From assembly GCF_039969785.1 (NCBI RefSeq), contig NZ_JBDVNC010000016.1, positions 124,001-188,000 of the forward strand: a stretch of 64,000 nt of DNA, in the 5' to 3' direction. The notes beneath the pieces are model-generated. The model did no database searches, was not told the origin of the DNA, and was given only the letters and a program-made list of their open reading frames with translations. Position 1 is the first letter of the stretch; each line of letters opens with the position of its first letter. This document shows, piece after piece, positions 1-8,888 of this stretch. The translations under genes and the position numbers were made by a program. This stretch comes from Shimia sp039969785 (GTDB lineage Bacteria; Pseudomonadota; Alphaproteobacteria; Rhodobacterales; Rhodobacteraceae).

Positions 1-2
1 CC

Positions 3-179
3 AAAGGCAAAATTACGCTCAAAGCGACGGCCGAAAAAGAATCCGATTCGTCTGCGTTGTTCACAATCTCAGCGGGCTACGCTTTCCAGATTATCGAACA
101 GGTGTTTTTGACGGCAGAAGTTATTCACGCCGGTAACAATCCCGCGAAATTCAAGCTGGGCATATGGCTGCTATTCTGA
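3..179 (+). CDS. C-terminal fragment of a probable outer-membrane beta-barrel protein (5' end outside window)
   Basis: A reading frame is open from the first bases to a TGA at 177-179, giving 58 residues. The fragment has alternating hydrophobic residues (FTISAGYAFQ, EQVFLTAEVIHAG, FKLGIWLLF) and ends in phenylalanine, which is typical of the last strand of outer-membrane beta-barrels recognised by BamA. The family cannot be named from this piece. A different protein that merely ends in Phe is possible. Confidence 0.5.
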   Translation, partial: KGKITLKATAEKESDSSALFTISAGYAFQIIEQVFLTAEVIHAGNNPAKFKLGIWLLF

Positions 180-282
180 ACCGGATTGAAATTCACCGCC
201 GCATTGGGCATAAACACCCCACGATCGACGATGGATGACACCGTGAAAACACGGGCGCCACCGCCGCAATATGAGGCAGACC

Positions 283-603
283 ATGACCAAACTAATTTGC
301 GCGGCGCTGATCGGCGTTGTGACGATTCCACTCTTTTCGACAATGGCCGAGGCCAGCACGATGTCGCGGGCATGCCTGCGATCTGACCGCCCTGCCGCGA
401 CCCGCAGCATGTGCCGGTGCATTCAACAGGTCGCAAATCAAAACCTGTCCCGCACTGATCAAAAGATGGCAGCAACATTTTTCTCGGAACCCCACAAAGC
501 TCAGGTAATTCGCCAGTCTGATCGCTCCAGCCATGAAAAATTCTGGCTGCGCTACAAGGAATTCGGGTCAGTAGTGGCGGCGTCCTGTGGTCACCTGCGG
601 TGA
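283..603 (+). CDS. Small secreted hypothetical protein
   Basis: About 106 residues. The N-terminus (MTKLICAALIGVVTIPLFS, then an ASTMS region) looks like a cleavable signal peptide, so the product is probably periplasmic. The mature part is short and basic with four cysteines, including CMCRC-like spacing (SMCRCIQQ), and a conserved-looking helix around TDQKMAATFF. I chose the ATG at 283 because GAGG lies about 6 bases upstream; an ATG at 271 is also in frame. No family is recognised and no function is proposed. Confidence 0.6.
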   Translation: MTKLICAALIGVVTIPLFSTMAEASTMSRACLRSDRPAATRSMCRCIQQVANQNLSRTDQKMAATFFSEPHKAQVIRQSDRSSHEKFWLRYKEFGSVVAASCGHLR

Positions 604-685
604 CTTGTTAACCGTATCGAAACATAATTCCCTTGACCCGAACGCGCCTCAAATTCACAAAAGGTAAATCTGGCGGGAATAATTC

Positions 686-1657
686 ATGATGATTAAGGGT
701 GTCACAATCCGCGGCCTTGAGGTTTTCGAAGCTCTGGCCGCGTCCGGGTCCGTTGCGCGGGCGGCCGAGGCAACAGGCTTGTCTCAACCGGCTGTGTCAC
801 AGCAGATAAAAAATCTGGAAACAGCACTCGGTACCCAACTTTTGGATCATGGCAAACGCCCCATGCAACTCACCTCAGCCGGACGTTCCTATCTCGCAAG
901 GGCGACTGCCGTTCTGTCGCAACTGCGCCTCGCCCAATCCGAACTCAGCGTGATGGATCTGACCCACCTGACGCAAATGAGCATGGGTATCATCGACGAT
1001 TTTGACAATGACCTGACACCACGACTTGTCACCACCCTGGCCAAGTCAATGTCGCGCTGCCAGTTCAAGCTGGTGACTGCCCCCAGTCACGAAGTAACCC
1101 GCGCCCTGCAGGATCGCAGCCTGCATTTGGGCGTCGCGGCTTCGACCGGTGAAGTCTTGCCCGGTGTGGTCGAATACCCTCTGGCGCGGGACCCTTTCAT
1201 TCTGGTGACGCCTGCGGAAATGACAACCAACGGCACGTTGCAACTGGATGATCTTAATGCCTTGCCGATGCTGAGATACGATCAGGAACAGCTGATTTCG
1301 CGCCAGATCGAAGCCCATCTGAGCCGCCTGAACCTGACTTTTGAAAACCGATTCGAAATCGGGTCCAATCCGACCTTGCTGGCCATGGTATCGCGCGGCA
1401 TCGGATGGGCCATTACCACACCGCTCAGCTATCTCAGGGCCGCCCGCTTTCATGAGCGGGTCAATGTACACCCACTGCCCATTCAGCCTTTCAGTCGCAA
1501 CATTTCGCTGTTCGCCAATGCAGACTGGGCCGACTCGGTGCCCCGCGATGTCGCCCAGACCGTGCGCAGCCTGCTTCAGCAGCTTATGATTTCTCCTGCC
1601 ATAGACCGGTTTCCATGGCTGGAAGGAGAGTTTCGCGTCCTGGAAGACGAGCATTGA
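686..1657 (+). CDS. LysR-family transcriptional regulator
   Basis: 323 residues. The first ~65 residues form the LysR winged helix-turn-helix (LEVFEALAASGSVARAAEA, then TGLSQPAVSQQIKNLE). A linker helix follows, then a periplasmic-binding-type effector domain of about 230 residues (LGVAASTGEVLPGVVEYPL, DPFILVTP). Length is normal for the family. It stands alone, with the convergent phosphatase gene downstream, so its target and inducer cannot be deduced from context. Two adjacent ATGs (686 and 689) can serve as start. Confidence 0.9.
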   Translation: MMIKGVTIRGLEVFEALAASGSVARAAEATGLSQPAVSQQIKNLETALGTQLLDHGKRPMQLTSAGRSYLARATAVLSQLRLAQSELSVMDLTHLTQMSMGIIDDFDNDLTPRLVTTLAKSMSRCQFKLVTAPSHEVTRALQDRSLHLGVAASTGEVLPGVVEYPLARDPFILVTPAEMTTNGTLQLDDLNALPMLRYDQEQLISRQIEAHLSRLNLTFENRFEIGSNPTLLAMVSRGIGWAITTPLSYLRAARFHERVNVHPLPIQPFSRNISLFANADWADSVPRDVAQTVRSLLQQLMISPAIDRFPWLEGEFRVLEDEH

Positions 1658-1673
1658 TTTTCAGTTATTGAAA

Positions 1674-2117
1674 TCAGCGTCTGTCCTTCAGCGCGATGAC
1701 CAACCCTGCAGCACATGCCTCTACCAGATCAAGCGCCCCATCAAATTCGCGGGTGTAATATGGATCAGGCACCTCTGTTGCACCGGTCTGTGGTGCAAAG
1801 TCCGTGAACACGCGCACAGGCGTTGAATTGCCTGCCGGACGCAGATGCTCAATGTCGCGTCGGTTATTTTCGTCCATCGCCACTATCAGATCAAACCGCT
1901 CAAAATCCGCCCGCACAAACTGACGTGCCCGCAAATCCGACAGATCATATCCGCGCGCGCTGGCGGCGGCCTGCATCGGCCCATAAGGCGGATCGCCTGC
2001 GTGCCAGTTGCTGGTCCCTGCGCTGTCTGTCTTTGCCTCAGGCGCCAGATCGCGAAACACGCCTTCTGCCGTTGGTGACCGGCATATGTTCCCCAGACAA
2101 ACAAACAAAACCTTCAT
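1674..2117 (-). CDS. Low-molecular-weight protein-tyrosine phosphatase
   Basis: 147 residues. The N-terminal P-loop (VCLGNICRSP) carries the CX5R signature, with nucleophile Cys7 and Arg13. The general-acid Asp lies in PDPYY near residue 117. Length matches the cytosolic LMW-PTP family; the arsenate reductases of the same fold have a different C-terminal cysteine arrangement that is not seen here. No adjacent polysaccharide genes suggest a Wzb-type role, so the substrate is open. It is divergent from the sirtuin gene. Confidence 0.9.
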   Translation of the reverse strand: MKVLFVCLGNICRSPTAEGVFRDLAPEAKTDSAGTSNWHAGDPPYGPMQAAASARGYDLSDLRARQFVRADFERFDLIVAMDENNRRDIEHLRPAGNSTPVRVFTDFAPQTGATEVPDPYYTREFDGALDLVEACAAGLVIALKDRR

Positions 2118-2234
2118 CGCGCGTTCCCTTCCCCGTCGCGCCCTTTCTTGGCGCGCATATCGCTCGGGTCAACCCTCTCTTGCTCGCAACACCTGGCCCT
2201 GCAACACTGCCCACTCTCAAACACAGGCCCCTGC

Positions 2235-2936
2235 ATGACTGATAAAATCGTTATCCTCACAGGCGCGGGTATCAGCGCCGAAAGCGGGCTTGGGACGTTT
2301 CGTGATACGGATGGTCTTTGGACACGTCACAGGCTCGAAGATGTGGCAACACCCGAAGGGTTCGCGCGCAACCCCGACCTTGTTCACGAGTTTTATAATG
2401 CCCGCCGCACGCATGCGGCTCAAGCCCGCCCCAACGCGGCGCATACTGCCTTGGCCCAACTTGAGGACGCGCATCAAGGCGAAGTGGTCATTGTCACCCA
2501 GAACGTGGATGGGCTGCATGAGATGGCAGGATCGCGCAACGTGATCCACATGCACGGCGCGCTGGCCGGGGCGCTTTGTGGCGGCTGTGGCGCACGCTGG
2601 CGGGCGCCGGACGTTATGCACACGTCAGATGCCTGCCCCACCTGTCAGGCCCTTGCCACACGCCCTGACGTGGTCTGGTTTGGCGAAATCCCTTATCACA
2701 TGGACACAATCTGGGGCCATCTGACCGACGCAGATCTGTTTGCGGCCATCGGCACATCGGGCGAAGTCTACCCGGCAGCGGCGTTTGTTCAGGAGGCCGC
2801 GCAACACGGCGCTCATACCATCGAAATAAATCTCGCGCCCTCGGCGACTGTCTCAGATTTTGCCGAAACGCGTTTTGGGGCCGCAACACAGACTGTGCCA
2901 GACTGGGTACGCTCTGAACTTGATCGCCACACCTAG
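2235..2936 (+). CDS. cobB: NAD-dependent protein deacylase, Sir2 family (CobB type)
   Basis: 233 residues from the ATG at 2235; an upstream in-frame ATG would add 29 residues reading over the neighbouring promoter. The Rossmann motif GAGISAESGLGTFRD, the NAD-binding TQNVDGLHEMAG and the catalytic His in HMHGAL are all present. A four-Cys zinc site is formed by CGGCGARW and CPTCQ. The enzyme transfers acyl groups from protein lysines to NAD. Length fits bacterial class III sirtuins. A strong hairpin terminator follows the stop codon. Confidence 0.92.
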   Translation: MTDKIVILTGAGISAESGLGTFRDTDGLWTRHRLEDVATPEGFARNPDLVHEFYNARRTHAAQARPNAAHTALAQLEDAHQGEVVIVTQNVDGLHEMAGSRNVIHMHGALAGALCGGCGARWRAPDVMHTSDACPTCQALATRPDVVWFGEIPYHMDTIWGHLTDADLFAAIGTSGEVYPAAAFVQEAAQHGAHTIEINLAPSATVSDFAETRFGAATQTVPDWVRSELDRHT

Positions 2937-2951
2937 CCAGAGGCGCCCATG

Positions 2952-2981
2952 AAAAAACGGGCCCTCAAGGCCCGTCTTTTT
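2952..2981. terminator. Bidirectional rho-independent terminator after cobB
   Basis: The perfect 7-bp stem ACGGGCC/GGCCCGT has a 5-base loop. It is preceded by an A run and followed by CTTTTT, so it can act on both strands between the convergent cobB and PCuAC genes. Confidence 0.85.
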
Positions 2982-2996
2982 CGCGGCTTCGGCGAC

Positions 2997-3022
2997 GGCC
3001 ACCCCAACTTTTAGGGGTGGCC
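2997..3022. terminator. Second hairpin between cobB and the copper-chaperone gene
   Basis: The perfect 9-bp inverted repeat GGCCACCCC/GGGGTGGCC has a loop of 8 bases. There is no clear U tract. It may back up the first terminator for transcripts arriving from the minus-strand PCuAC gene. Confidence 0.5.
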
Positions 3023-3071
3023 CAAGACGAAACGCTCAGCTCAGGACGCGTCAGGAGCGTCCCGAATCCGA

Positions 3072-3557
3072 TTATTCGCTGACCTTCATCTCGCCATGCT
3101 TCATGCTGTGGTCGGCCTTGCGTTCCAGATCCACCGGAATCTCCAGCGCAACTTCGCCTGCCTTTTCAAACACCAGCGTCACATTGACCACATCGCCATG
3201 TTCCAGACCATGCGCCAGCCCCATGAACATCACGTGATCACTGCCACGCATCAGCATGTGCTTGCCGCCAGCCGGAATTTCAAATCCTTCTTCGACATGG
3301 ATCATGGACATATTGCCGTGGCCGTCGTCCTTGTGCGTGTGCAACTCCACACGTTTGGCAATGTCGGATTTTACATCGATCAAACGATCGGCTTCGTCGC
3401 CGGTGTTTTCGATCACCATAAAAGCAGCGCCGGATTTCGACATGCTGGTCGAGACACGCGCATAAGGGTCATCTACCGCGATAATGCTGTCTGCAACGGC
3501 AGGCAAAGCAAAAGCCATAGCGGTCACAGCCGCCAATGAGAAAGTTTTCAGGGACAT
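3072..3557 (-). CDS. Periplasmic copper chaperone, PCu(A)C family
   Basis: 161 residues with a signal peptide (LAAVTAMAFALPAVADS). The cupredoxin-like domain carries the Met/His copper(I) site: HTHKDDGHGNMSMIH, then HMLMRGSDHVMFMGL, in the spacing of the H(M)X10MX21HXM motif. The His/Met-rich tail (DHSMKHGEMK) may add binding sites. Family members deliver copper to the CuA/CuB centres of cytochrome oxidase, usually with Sco proteins, none of which is here. A DUF2946-like gene lies directly upstream on the same strand. Confidence 0.9.
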   Translation of the reverse strand: MSLKTFSLAAVTAMAFALPAVADSIIAVDDPYARVSTSMSKSGAAFMVIENTGDEADRLIDVKSDIAKRVELHTHKDDGHGNMSMIHVEEGFEIPAGGKHMLMRGSDHVMFMGLAHGLEHGDVVNVTLVFEKAGEVALEIPVDLERKADHSMKHGEMKVSE

Positions 3558-3605
3558 TTGTATTTCCAGTTCAGATATTTGTAAGTTTTGTTTGGTTTTA
3601 GGAAC

Positions 3606-3962
3606 TTACAAATGAACCGGCGGTGCGCGGGCAGACGCGGTAACGGCGCGCACAACATGCGCTGAAACATCGTGCCACATCTCGATTCGGGATGCGGCGT
3701 CAGAAACCGGGCGGGCCGTGATCGTCGCCTCAGCCACCCAATCTAAAAGCGACAGGCCAAAGTCAGGGCAAATATGCGCCGGACCGGTGGGATTTCCCTG
3801 ACCGTCGACCGGCACCATCACTGCTGTCTCGCCGATGCAATATTCGGCGTATCCCGCAGATCCGGGCATGCCACGTGCAATGGCCATGCTGTGCCCTGTC
3901 AGGACCAGCGCAAGCACCAGAATACCGGCAAAATATCTACGCAGAACCGTCATCATCCGCAT
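3606..3962 (-). CDS. DUF2946-like small exported protein beside PCuAC
   Basis: About 118 residues. A hydrophobic N-terminal segment (LRRYFAGILVLALVLTGHS) acts as a signal or anchor. Two cysteines flank the centre (EYCIGET, HICPDFGLSL), and the C-terminus is ARAPPVHL. The CP motif and the RAPP ending resemble DUF2946 proteins, which commonly accompany copper chaperones and metal-uptake genes. The start is uncertain: ATGs occur at 3983, 3962, 3956 and 3953 and none has a clear ribosome site. Function unknown; a copper-related role is inferred only from the neighbour. Confidence 0.7.
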   Translation of the reverse strand: MRMMTVLRRYFAGILVLALVLTGHSMAIARGMPGSAGYAEYCIGETAVMVPVDGQGNPTGPAHICPDFGLSLLDWVAEATITARPVSDAASRIEMWHDVSAHVVRAVTASARAPPVHL

Positions 3963-4001
3963 ATAGACACAGGCCCAGACCAATGTCTCGCGGCAAATGG
4001 A

Positions 4002-4033
4002 AACAGCCCGGTCCGCAAGCGGGCCGGGCTGTT
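4002..4033 (-). terminator. Hairpin downstream of rpmB
   Basis: A long stem AACAGCCCGG/CCGGGCTGTT is extended by CCGC-AA-GCGG across one T-G wobble, about 15 bp in all. It lies just past the rpmB stop codon. The U tract is weak. Confidence 0.6.
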
Positions 4034-4058
4034 CAATCAGATCGTCAGATCAACAAGA

Positions 4059-4349
4059 TCAGGCAGTTACGGCCTGTGCCTTGGCAATCTCTTTCTTAAC
4101 TTTCAACGCGTTGGACGACAGTTCTGTGTCCTTGGCTTTGGCCATGAACGCGTCCAGGCCACCCCGGTGATCCACCGAGCGCAGCGCCGCTGCCGAGATG
4201 CGCAGCTTAACGCCACGTCCCAGAGCTTCGGACTGCAGGGTCACATCGTTCAGGTTCGGCAGGAAACGACGCTTGGTTCTGTTTTTGGCGTGGCTGACAT
4301 TGTTGCCAGTCATCGGGCCTTTTCCGGTCAGTTCGCAACGGCGTGACAT
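4059..4349 (-). CDS. rpmB: 50S ribosomal protein L28
   Basis: 96 residues. The N-terminus MSRRCELTGKGPMTGNNVSH and the following KNRTKRRFLPNL are the L28 signature. It is a component of the large ribosomal subunit. The gene is monocistronic, with a consensus-like promoter about 90 bases upstream and a hairpin downstream. Length is as usual for alphaproteobacterial L28. Confidence 0.97.
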   Translation of the reverse strand: MSRRCELTGKGPMTGNNVSHAKNRTKRRFLPNLNDVTLQSEALGRGVKLRISAAALRSVDHRGGLDAFMAKAKDTELSSNALKVKKEIAKAQAVTA

Positions 4350-4438
4350 GGGTACATCCTCGTTCTACGGTCAGCGGGGATCGGCCCCGTCAAAGCAAAT
4401 GGGCGCCGTCTGGACCGCGCCCGGAATTTCGTTTGGCG

Positions 4439-4467
4439 TCATTAGGCCGAATTGCGGGGGGCGTCAA
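4439..4467 (-). promoter_or_regulatory. Probable sigma-70 promoter of rpmB
   Basis: On the minus strand, TTGACG (4467-4462) is followed after exactly 17 bases by TAATGA (4444-4439). This is a good housekeeping promoter match about 90 bases before the rpmB start codon. Confidence 0.55.
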
Positions 4468-4526
4468 GTGATTCAGCCAAGCTTTCCACCCCGGCAGGTC
4501 GATATTTGACCCGGGCCACAATTTCC

Positions 4527-5510
4527 TCAGGTTGCATCCACATTCAACAGTGCCAGAACCTTGTCAGCCGCAGCCGAAGGCGTGATTGAGCCAGAACTCA
4601 CATCGCGCCCCAACCGGTCGATTGCATCTTTGGCCGCGCCTTTTTCCAGCAACGCCAGAACGCCTTGCCGCACCTCCTGGTGAAACCAATACTCCGATTG
4701 CGCCACACGGCGTGCATCCCAATGACCATTGTCCCGTCGCCACGTGGTCAGCGCGCCCATTTCCGCCCAGGCCGTGTCCAGCCCGTCCTGCTCGACGGCA
4801 GACACCGTCATCGCTTTGGGAAAACCGGTCGGGTCCTGTGGCCGCTTGCGCAACAAGCGCAATGCACCGGCATAGTCCGCACAGGTCCGAATGGCGGTCG
4901 GTTTCAGGTCGCCATCTGCCTTATTGATCAGGATAATGTCCGCCATTTCCATAATGCCGCGTTTGACACCCTGCAACTCGTCCCCGCCCGCCGGTGCCAG
5001 CAACAACAAAAACAGGTCCGACATCTCTGCCACGACGGTTTCTGACTGCCCGACCCCAACCGTCTCGATCAGCACCACGTCAAAGCCAAATGCCTCGCAC
5101 AGTGCCACAGCCTCGCGTGTGCGCCGGGCAACGCCGCCCAGATGGGTCTGGCTTGGCGACGGGCGGATAAACGCGTTGGGGTCGCGACTCAGCCGCTCCA
5201 TGCGGGTCTTGTCGCCCAGAATTGACCCGCCCGAGCGGGCCGAAGACGGATCAACTGCCAAAACAGCGACCCTAAGCCCCTGCCCGGTCAGCATCATGCC
5301 AAAGCTCTCGATGAATGTGGATTTTCCAACTCCGGGCGTCCCGGAAAGCCCAATGCGCTGCGCCTGACGCCCCGCGCCCCGCAGCAATTCCAAAAGCTCC
5401 GCCGCCATGGCGCGGTGATCCGGGCGCGCGCTTTCGACCAGCGTGATCGCTCTTGCCAGTGCGCGACGGTCCTGTTTCAATATCCTGTCGCGTAAGTCTG
5501 CGATGTCCAT
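4527..5510 (-). CDS. meaB: Methylmalonyl-CoA mutase-associated GTPase MeaB
   Basis: 327 residues. The G3E-type P-loop GTPase shows Walker A GTPGVGKST, switch region AVDPSSARSGGSILGDKTRM, IETVGVGQSE and the guanine-specificity motif NKAD. MeaB protects and reloads adenosylcobalamin in methylmalonyl-CoA or ethylmalonyl-CoA mutase. No mutase gene is in the window, so the partner is encoded elsewhere. An older family label is LAO/AO transport ATPase (ArgK). The gene is divergent from the DUF3108 gene with only 35 bases between them. Confidence 0.93.
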   Translation of the reverse strand: MDIADLRDRILKQDRRALARAITLVESARPDHRAMAAELLELLRGAGRQAQRIGLSGTPGVGKSTFIESFGMMLTGQGLRVAVLAVDPSSARSGGSILGDKTRMERLSRDPNAFIRPSPSQTHLGGVARRTREAVALCEAFGFDVVLIETVGVGQSETVVAEMSDLFLLLLAPAGGDELQGVKRGIMEMADIILINKADGDLKPTAIRTCADYAGALRLLRKRPQDPTGFPKAMTVSAVEQDGLDTAWAEMGALTTWRRDNGHWDARRVAQSEYWFHQEVRQGVLALLEKGAAKDAIDRLGRDVSSGSITPSAAADKVLALLNVDAT

Positions 5511-5545
5511 TTCCGTCCCCCGTCCAATCCCGTTGGAAAGTGTTC

Positions 5546-6295
5546 ATGCCGCGTCACGATTACCTTTGTCCAGCCCGCCGGGCCGCCATTCGGATTTTTC
5601 TGTGTTTTTCGCTTCCCTGTGCCGCAGCCCTGAGCAGCGCCACGCCAGTGTGGGCCGAGGGCCAGTCGTGGTCGGTGCATGCATTTGGCATCAAAGTTGG
5701 TGAGTTAAAGCTCAGCGTATCAGAAAGCCCGGATCAATACACCGGCACAGGCAGCTTTCGCACCACCGGCCTTGCCGGGGTATTGCGTCGTATTCGGTTC
5801 ACCGTGTCGTCGCGCGGGCGCGTGACGTCTTCCGGGTATCGCCCGCTTGCCTATGAAGGCGAAATTGATACCGGACGCCGTGTCTCGGAAACCCGGCTGG
5901 ATTTTTCAGGGCGTGCACCTGTCAAAACATCTGGTGCCCAGTCGCCCGCCGTGCCGATTGCAGAAAAGGCTCTGCGTGGCGCGCATGATCCCATGACTGT
6001 CATGTGGCAGTCCCTTAAGGACAAAACCGATGCCACTCTGTGCAGACTGAACCAAACCCAGTTTGACGGCACCCGGCTGGTGCGCATCACGCTGACCAAC
6101 CGAACCGGCGACCAGGATGCCGTGACATGCAGCGGCACATATGACCGGATCGGAGGGTATACTGCCGACGAGCTGGCCGAAATGAAAACCTCACCGATCT
6201 CGGTCAGCTATGATCGCAGCGAAACCGGCTGGCGCGCGACGACGATCCGGGTCGAAACCCGGCACGGCAAGGCCAGCCTCTATCGTCAGGACTGA
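5546..6295 (+). CDS. DUF3108 domain protein, exported
   Basis: 249 residues from the ATG at 5546. A signal peptide (IRIFLCFSLPCAAALSSATPVWA) is followed by a lipocalin-like beta-rich domain (FGIKVGELKLSVSE, GSFRTTGLAGVLRRIRF) characteristic of DUF3108. These proteins are periplasmic and of unknown role; homologues are linked to envelope polysaccharide or lipid handling. A longer frame begins at 5453 but would overlap meaB's start. It ends 36 bases before hrpB. Confidence 0.8.
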   Translation: MPRHDYLCPARRAAIRIFLCFSLPCAAALSSATPVWAEGQSWSVHAFGIKVGELKLSVSESPDQYTGTGSFRTTGLAGVLRRIRFTVSSRGRVTSSGYRPLAYEGEIDTGRRVSETRLDFSGRAPVKTSGAQSPAVPIAEKALRGAHDPMTVMWQSLKDKTDATLCRLNQTQFDGTRLVRITLTNRTGDQDAVTCSGTYDRIGGYTADELAEMKTSPISVSYDRSETGWRATTIRVETRHGKASLYRQD

Positions 6296-6331
6296 CTGGA
6301 CCTCAAAGCGGCGTTGCCAGATAAAGGCCCT

Positions 6332-8776
6332 ATGACACCGCTGCCGATACATGATGCGCTTGATCCCCTGCTGGACGCCCTGAGAACGCGCGGCCGTGCG
6401 GTTTTGCAGGCCCCGCCGGGCGCCGGGAAAACCACCATTGTGCCGCTTGCCATGCTTAAGGCCGGTGTCACACGCGGCAAAATTCTCATGCTGGAACCGC
6501 GACGGCTGGCGGCGCGCGCAGCGGCAGAACGCATGGCCGAAACGCTGGGCGAACGCCCCGGTGAAACGGTTGGCTACCGGGTGCGCGGCGAAAGCCGTGT
6601 GTCCAAAACCACCCGGATCGAGGTTGTGACTGAAGGCATTCTGACCCGCATGATCCAGTCTGACGCTGAATTGTCCGGCATCGGCGCGGTCATTTTTGAC
6701 GAATTTCACGAACGCTCTCTGAACGCCGATCTCGGGCTCGCGCTGTGTCTGGAAATCGCGGACGCTTTGCGCGACGACCTGGTGCTGCTCGCCATGTCCG
6801 CCACTCTTGACGCAGAACCGGTGGCGGCGCTGATGGGCGAGGTGCCTGTTATCACCTCGCGCGGACAGGCTTTCCCGGTTGAAACCCGCTGGCGCGACGC
6901 GCCGCTGCACAAGAATGACCGGCTGGAAACGGCCACCGCACAACTGATCACTCACGCAGTCTCGGAAACCGAAGGCGGTGTTCTGGTTTTCCTGCCCGGC
7001 GAAGGCGAAATCCGCCGCACCCATTCGCTGCTAAACCTGCCAGCCGAGTGTCAGATATACCCGCTGTTCGGCGCCATGCCCTTCAAGGACCAACAAGCCG
7101 CCATCCGGCCCGCCAAGCAAGGCCGCAAAATTGTGTTGGCCACCTCCATCGCAGAGACGTCGCTGACCATTCAGGACATCCGCGTGGTGGTGGATGCAGG
7201 ACGTTCCCGGCGCGCGCGCTTTGATCCCGGCTCGGGCATGTCCCGGCTTGTGACCGAACGCGTCACCCGTGCCGAAGCCACCCAGCGACAGGGGCGCGCC
7301 GGACGTGTGGCCGCAGGCACGTGTTATCGTTTGTGGACCAAAGGCGAAGAAGGCGCGCTGCTGCCCTATCCCCCTGCCGAAATCGACTCCGCCGATTTGA
7401 CAGGACTGGCGTTGGAACTCGCGCTTTGGGGCGCAAAGCCCCAGGAACTTGCGTTTCTGTCGCCCCCCAATTCCGGCACCTTTGCCGAGGCGCAATCCGT
7501 GCTGCGCATGCTACGGGCGCTCGACAGCCAAAATCGCCTGACTGATCACGGCCGGAACCTTGCCCGTATTCCGCTGCACCCCCGGCTGGCGCATATGCTG
7601 ACAATGGCTGGGCCACAGGCCGCGCCGATGGCTGCCTTGCTGGCGGCCCGCGATCCGCTGACGCGCGGGGCGCCTATCGATCTGGCGCTGCGACTTGAGG
7701 CTGTAAATGATCTCAAACGTTTCACAGACCGGCGCCCCTGGCAGGTCAATCGCGCGGCATTGAACAGCATTCGCGACGAGGCAAAACGCCTGCGAACCGT
7801 TGTAAAGTCAACAAAAAACAACATGCTCAGCCCCGCAGAAATGGCGGCTTTGGCCTATCCAGATCGTATCGGCCTGCACCGCAAAGGCGACGCGCCGAGG
7901 TTTATCCAGTCCGGTGGCAAAGGCGCGATCATGGACGACACGGACCCAATGGCCAGCGCCCGGCTGATCGTTGTCACCGACACGGATGGCAATCCGCGTG
8001 AAGCCCGAATTCGACAGGCTATCCAAATCACCGAACCGGAACTGCGCGGCCTGTTTGGTGATCAGATCACATGGAGCGAGATCTGCGCGTGGTCGAAACG
8101 AGAGCGGCGCGTTGTGGCCCGCAAACAGGAATTGTTGGGCGCTATCACTCTGGACGACCGCATTTGGAAAGACGCGCCCGCCGATGATGTCGCAGTGGCC
8201 ATGCTGGACGGCGTGCGCGATCTGGGGTTGGTATTCTCTGCCGCCGCCAACCGCTTCATCGCCCGCGTTGCCCTGCTGCGACAGGCCGGGCACAGCCTTC
8301 CTGACTTTGGCTCAGAGGCGCTGTTGGGCACGCTGGAAGATTGGCTGTTGCCACATATATCCGGCGTTAAGTCTGCGGAGCATTGGAAAAAATTCGATCT
8401 GCTGGACGCTTTGCGCGCGCGGCTGGACTGGTCGCAAATGCAGGTTCTGGACCGCGAAGCCCCCGCCAGTTTCACCACCCCGCTGGGGCGCAAGGTGCCA
8501 ATTGATTACTCCGGTGAAAACCCGGCAATTGAGCTACGCTTGCAGGAACTATTCGGCCAGACCACGCATCCAACCATTGGCAATACCCCGCTGCGTGTCA
8601 CCCTGTTGTCGCCCGCGAAACGGCCGGTTCAGACCACAATGGACTTGCCGGGCTTCTGGGCAAGCTCCTATGAAGACGTACGAAAAGACATGCGGGGCCG
8701 TTACCCCAAACACCCCTGGCCTGACGACCCCACAGACGCAGCGCCGACAACCCGGACCAAACGCAGGTCGCCCTGA
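6332..8776 (+). CDS. hrpB: ATP-dependent RNA helicase HrpB
   Basis: 814 residues. DEAH/RHA helicase motifs run in order: Walker A APPGAGKTT, Ia EPRRLAARA, II DEFHERS, III SATLD, V TSIAETSLT, VI QRQGRAGR. HA2 and HrpB C-terminal domains follow (TPLGRKVPIDY, PAIELRLQELFG). The ATG at 6332 is preferred over a TTG at 6314 because the protein then starts at the usual MTPLPIHDAL. The physiological role of HrpB is poorly defined in bacteria. Confidence 0.93.
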   Translation: MTPLPIHDALDPLLDALRTRGRAVLQAPPGAGKTTIVPLAMLKAGVTRGKILMLEPRRLAARAAAERMAETLGERPGETVGYRVRGESRVSKTTRIEVVTEGILTRMIQSDAELSGIGAVIFDEFHERSLNADLGLALCLEIADALRDDLVLLAMSATLDAEPVAALMGEVPVITSRGQAFPVETRWRDAPLHKNDRLETATAQLITHAVSETEGGVLVFLPGEGEIRRTHSLLNLPAECQIYPLFGAMPFKDQQAAIRPAKQGRKIVLATSIAETSLTIQDIRVVVDAGRSRRARFDPGSGMSRLVTERVTRAEATQRQGRAGRVAAGTCYRLWTKGEEGALLPYPPAEIDSADLTGLALELALWGAKPQELAFLSPPNSGTFAEAQSVLRMLRALDSQNRLTDHGRNLARIPLHPRLAHMLTMAGPQAAPMAALLAARDPLTRGAPIDLALRLEAVNDLKRFTDRRPWQVNRAALNSIRDEAKRLRTVVKSTKNNMLSPAEMAALAYPDRIGLHRKGDAPRFIQSGGKGAIMDDTDPMASARLIVVTDTDGNPREARIRQAIQITEPELRGLFGDQITWSEICAWSKRERRVVARKQELLGAITLDDRIWKDAPADDVAVAMLDGVRDLGLVFSAAANRFIARVALLRQAGHSLPDFGSEALLGTLEDWLLPHISGVKSAEHWKKFDLLDALRARLDWSQMQVLDREAPASFTTPLGRKVPIDYSGENPAIELRLQELFGQTTHPTIGNTPLRVTLLSPAKRPVQTTMDLPGFWASSYEDVRKDMRGRYPKHPWPDDPTDAAPTTRTKRRSP

Positions 8777-8822
8777 AAAACGGGCGTTTACACACACGAA
8801 ACACTCATTTTCAAACACGCCC

Positions 8823-8856
8823 TTGCATTGCGCGCGCAAAACGTATATACAATGCA
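8823..8856 (+). promoter_or_regulatory. Probable promoter of the Nudix gene with an overlapping inverted repeat
   Basis: TTGCAT (8823-8828) and TATACA (8846-8851) are separated by exactly 17 bases, 38 bases before the start codon. TGCATTG (8824-8830) and CAATGCA (8850-8856) form a perfect inverted repeat spanning the -35 and -10 elements, which could be an operator or the stem of a structure. Confidence 0.55.
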
Positions 8857-8888
8857 CAGACAAAAATACGCGAGCAGAAAATAATCTC

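Noticed and set aside
7971..8888. Long open frame upstream of and in frame with the Nudix gene
   Set aside because: It is the out-of-frame shadow of hrpB; a promoter and ATG at 8889 define the real start.
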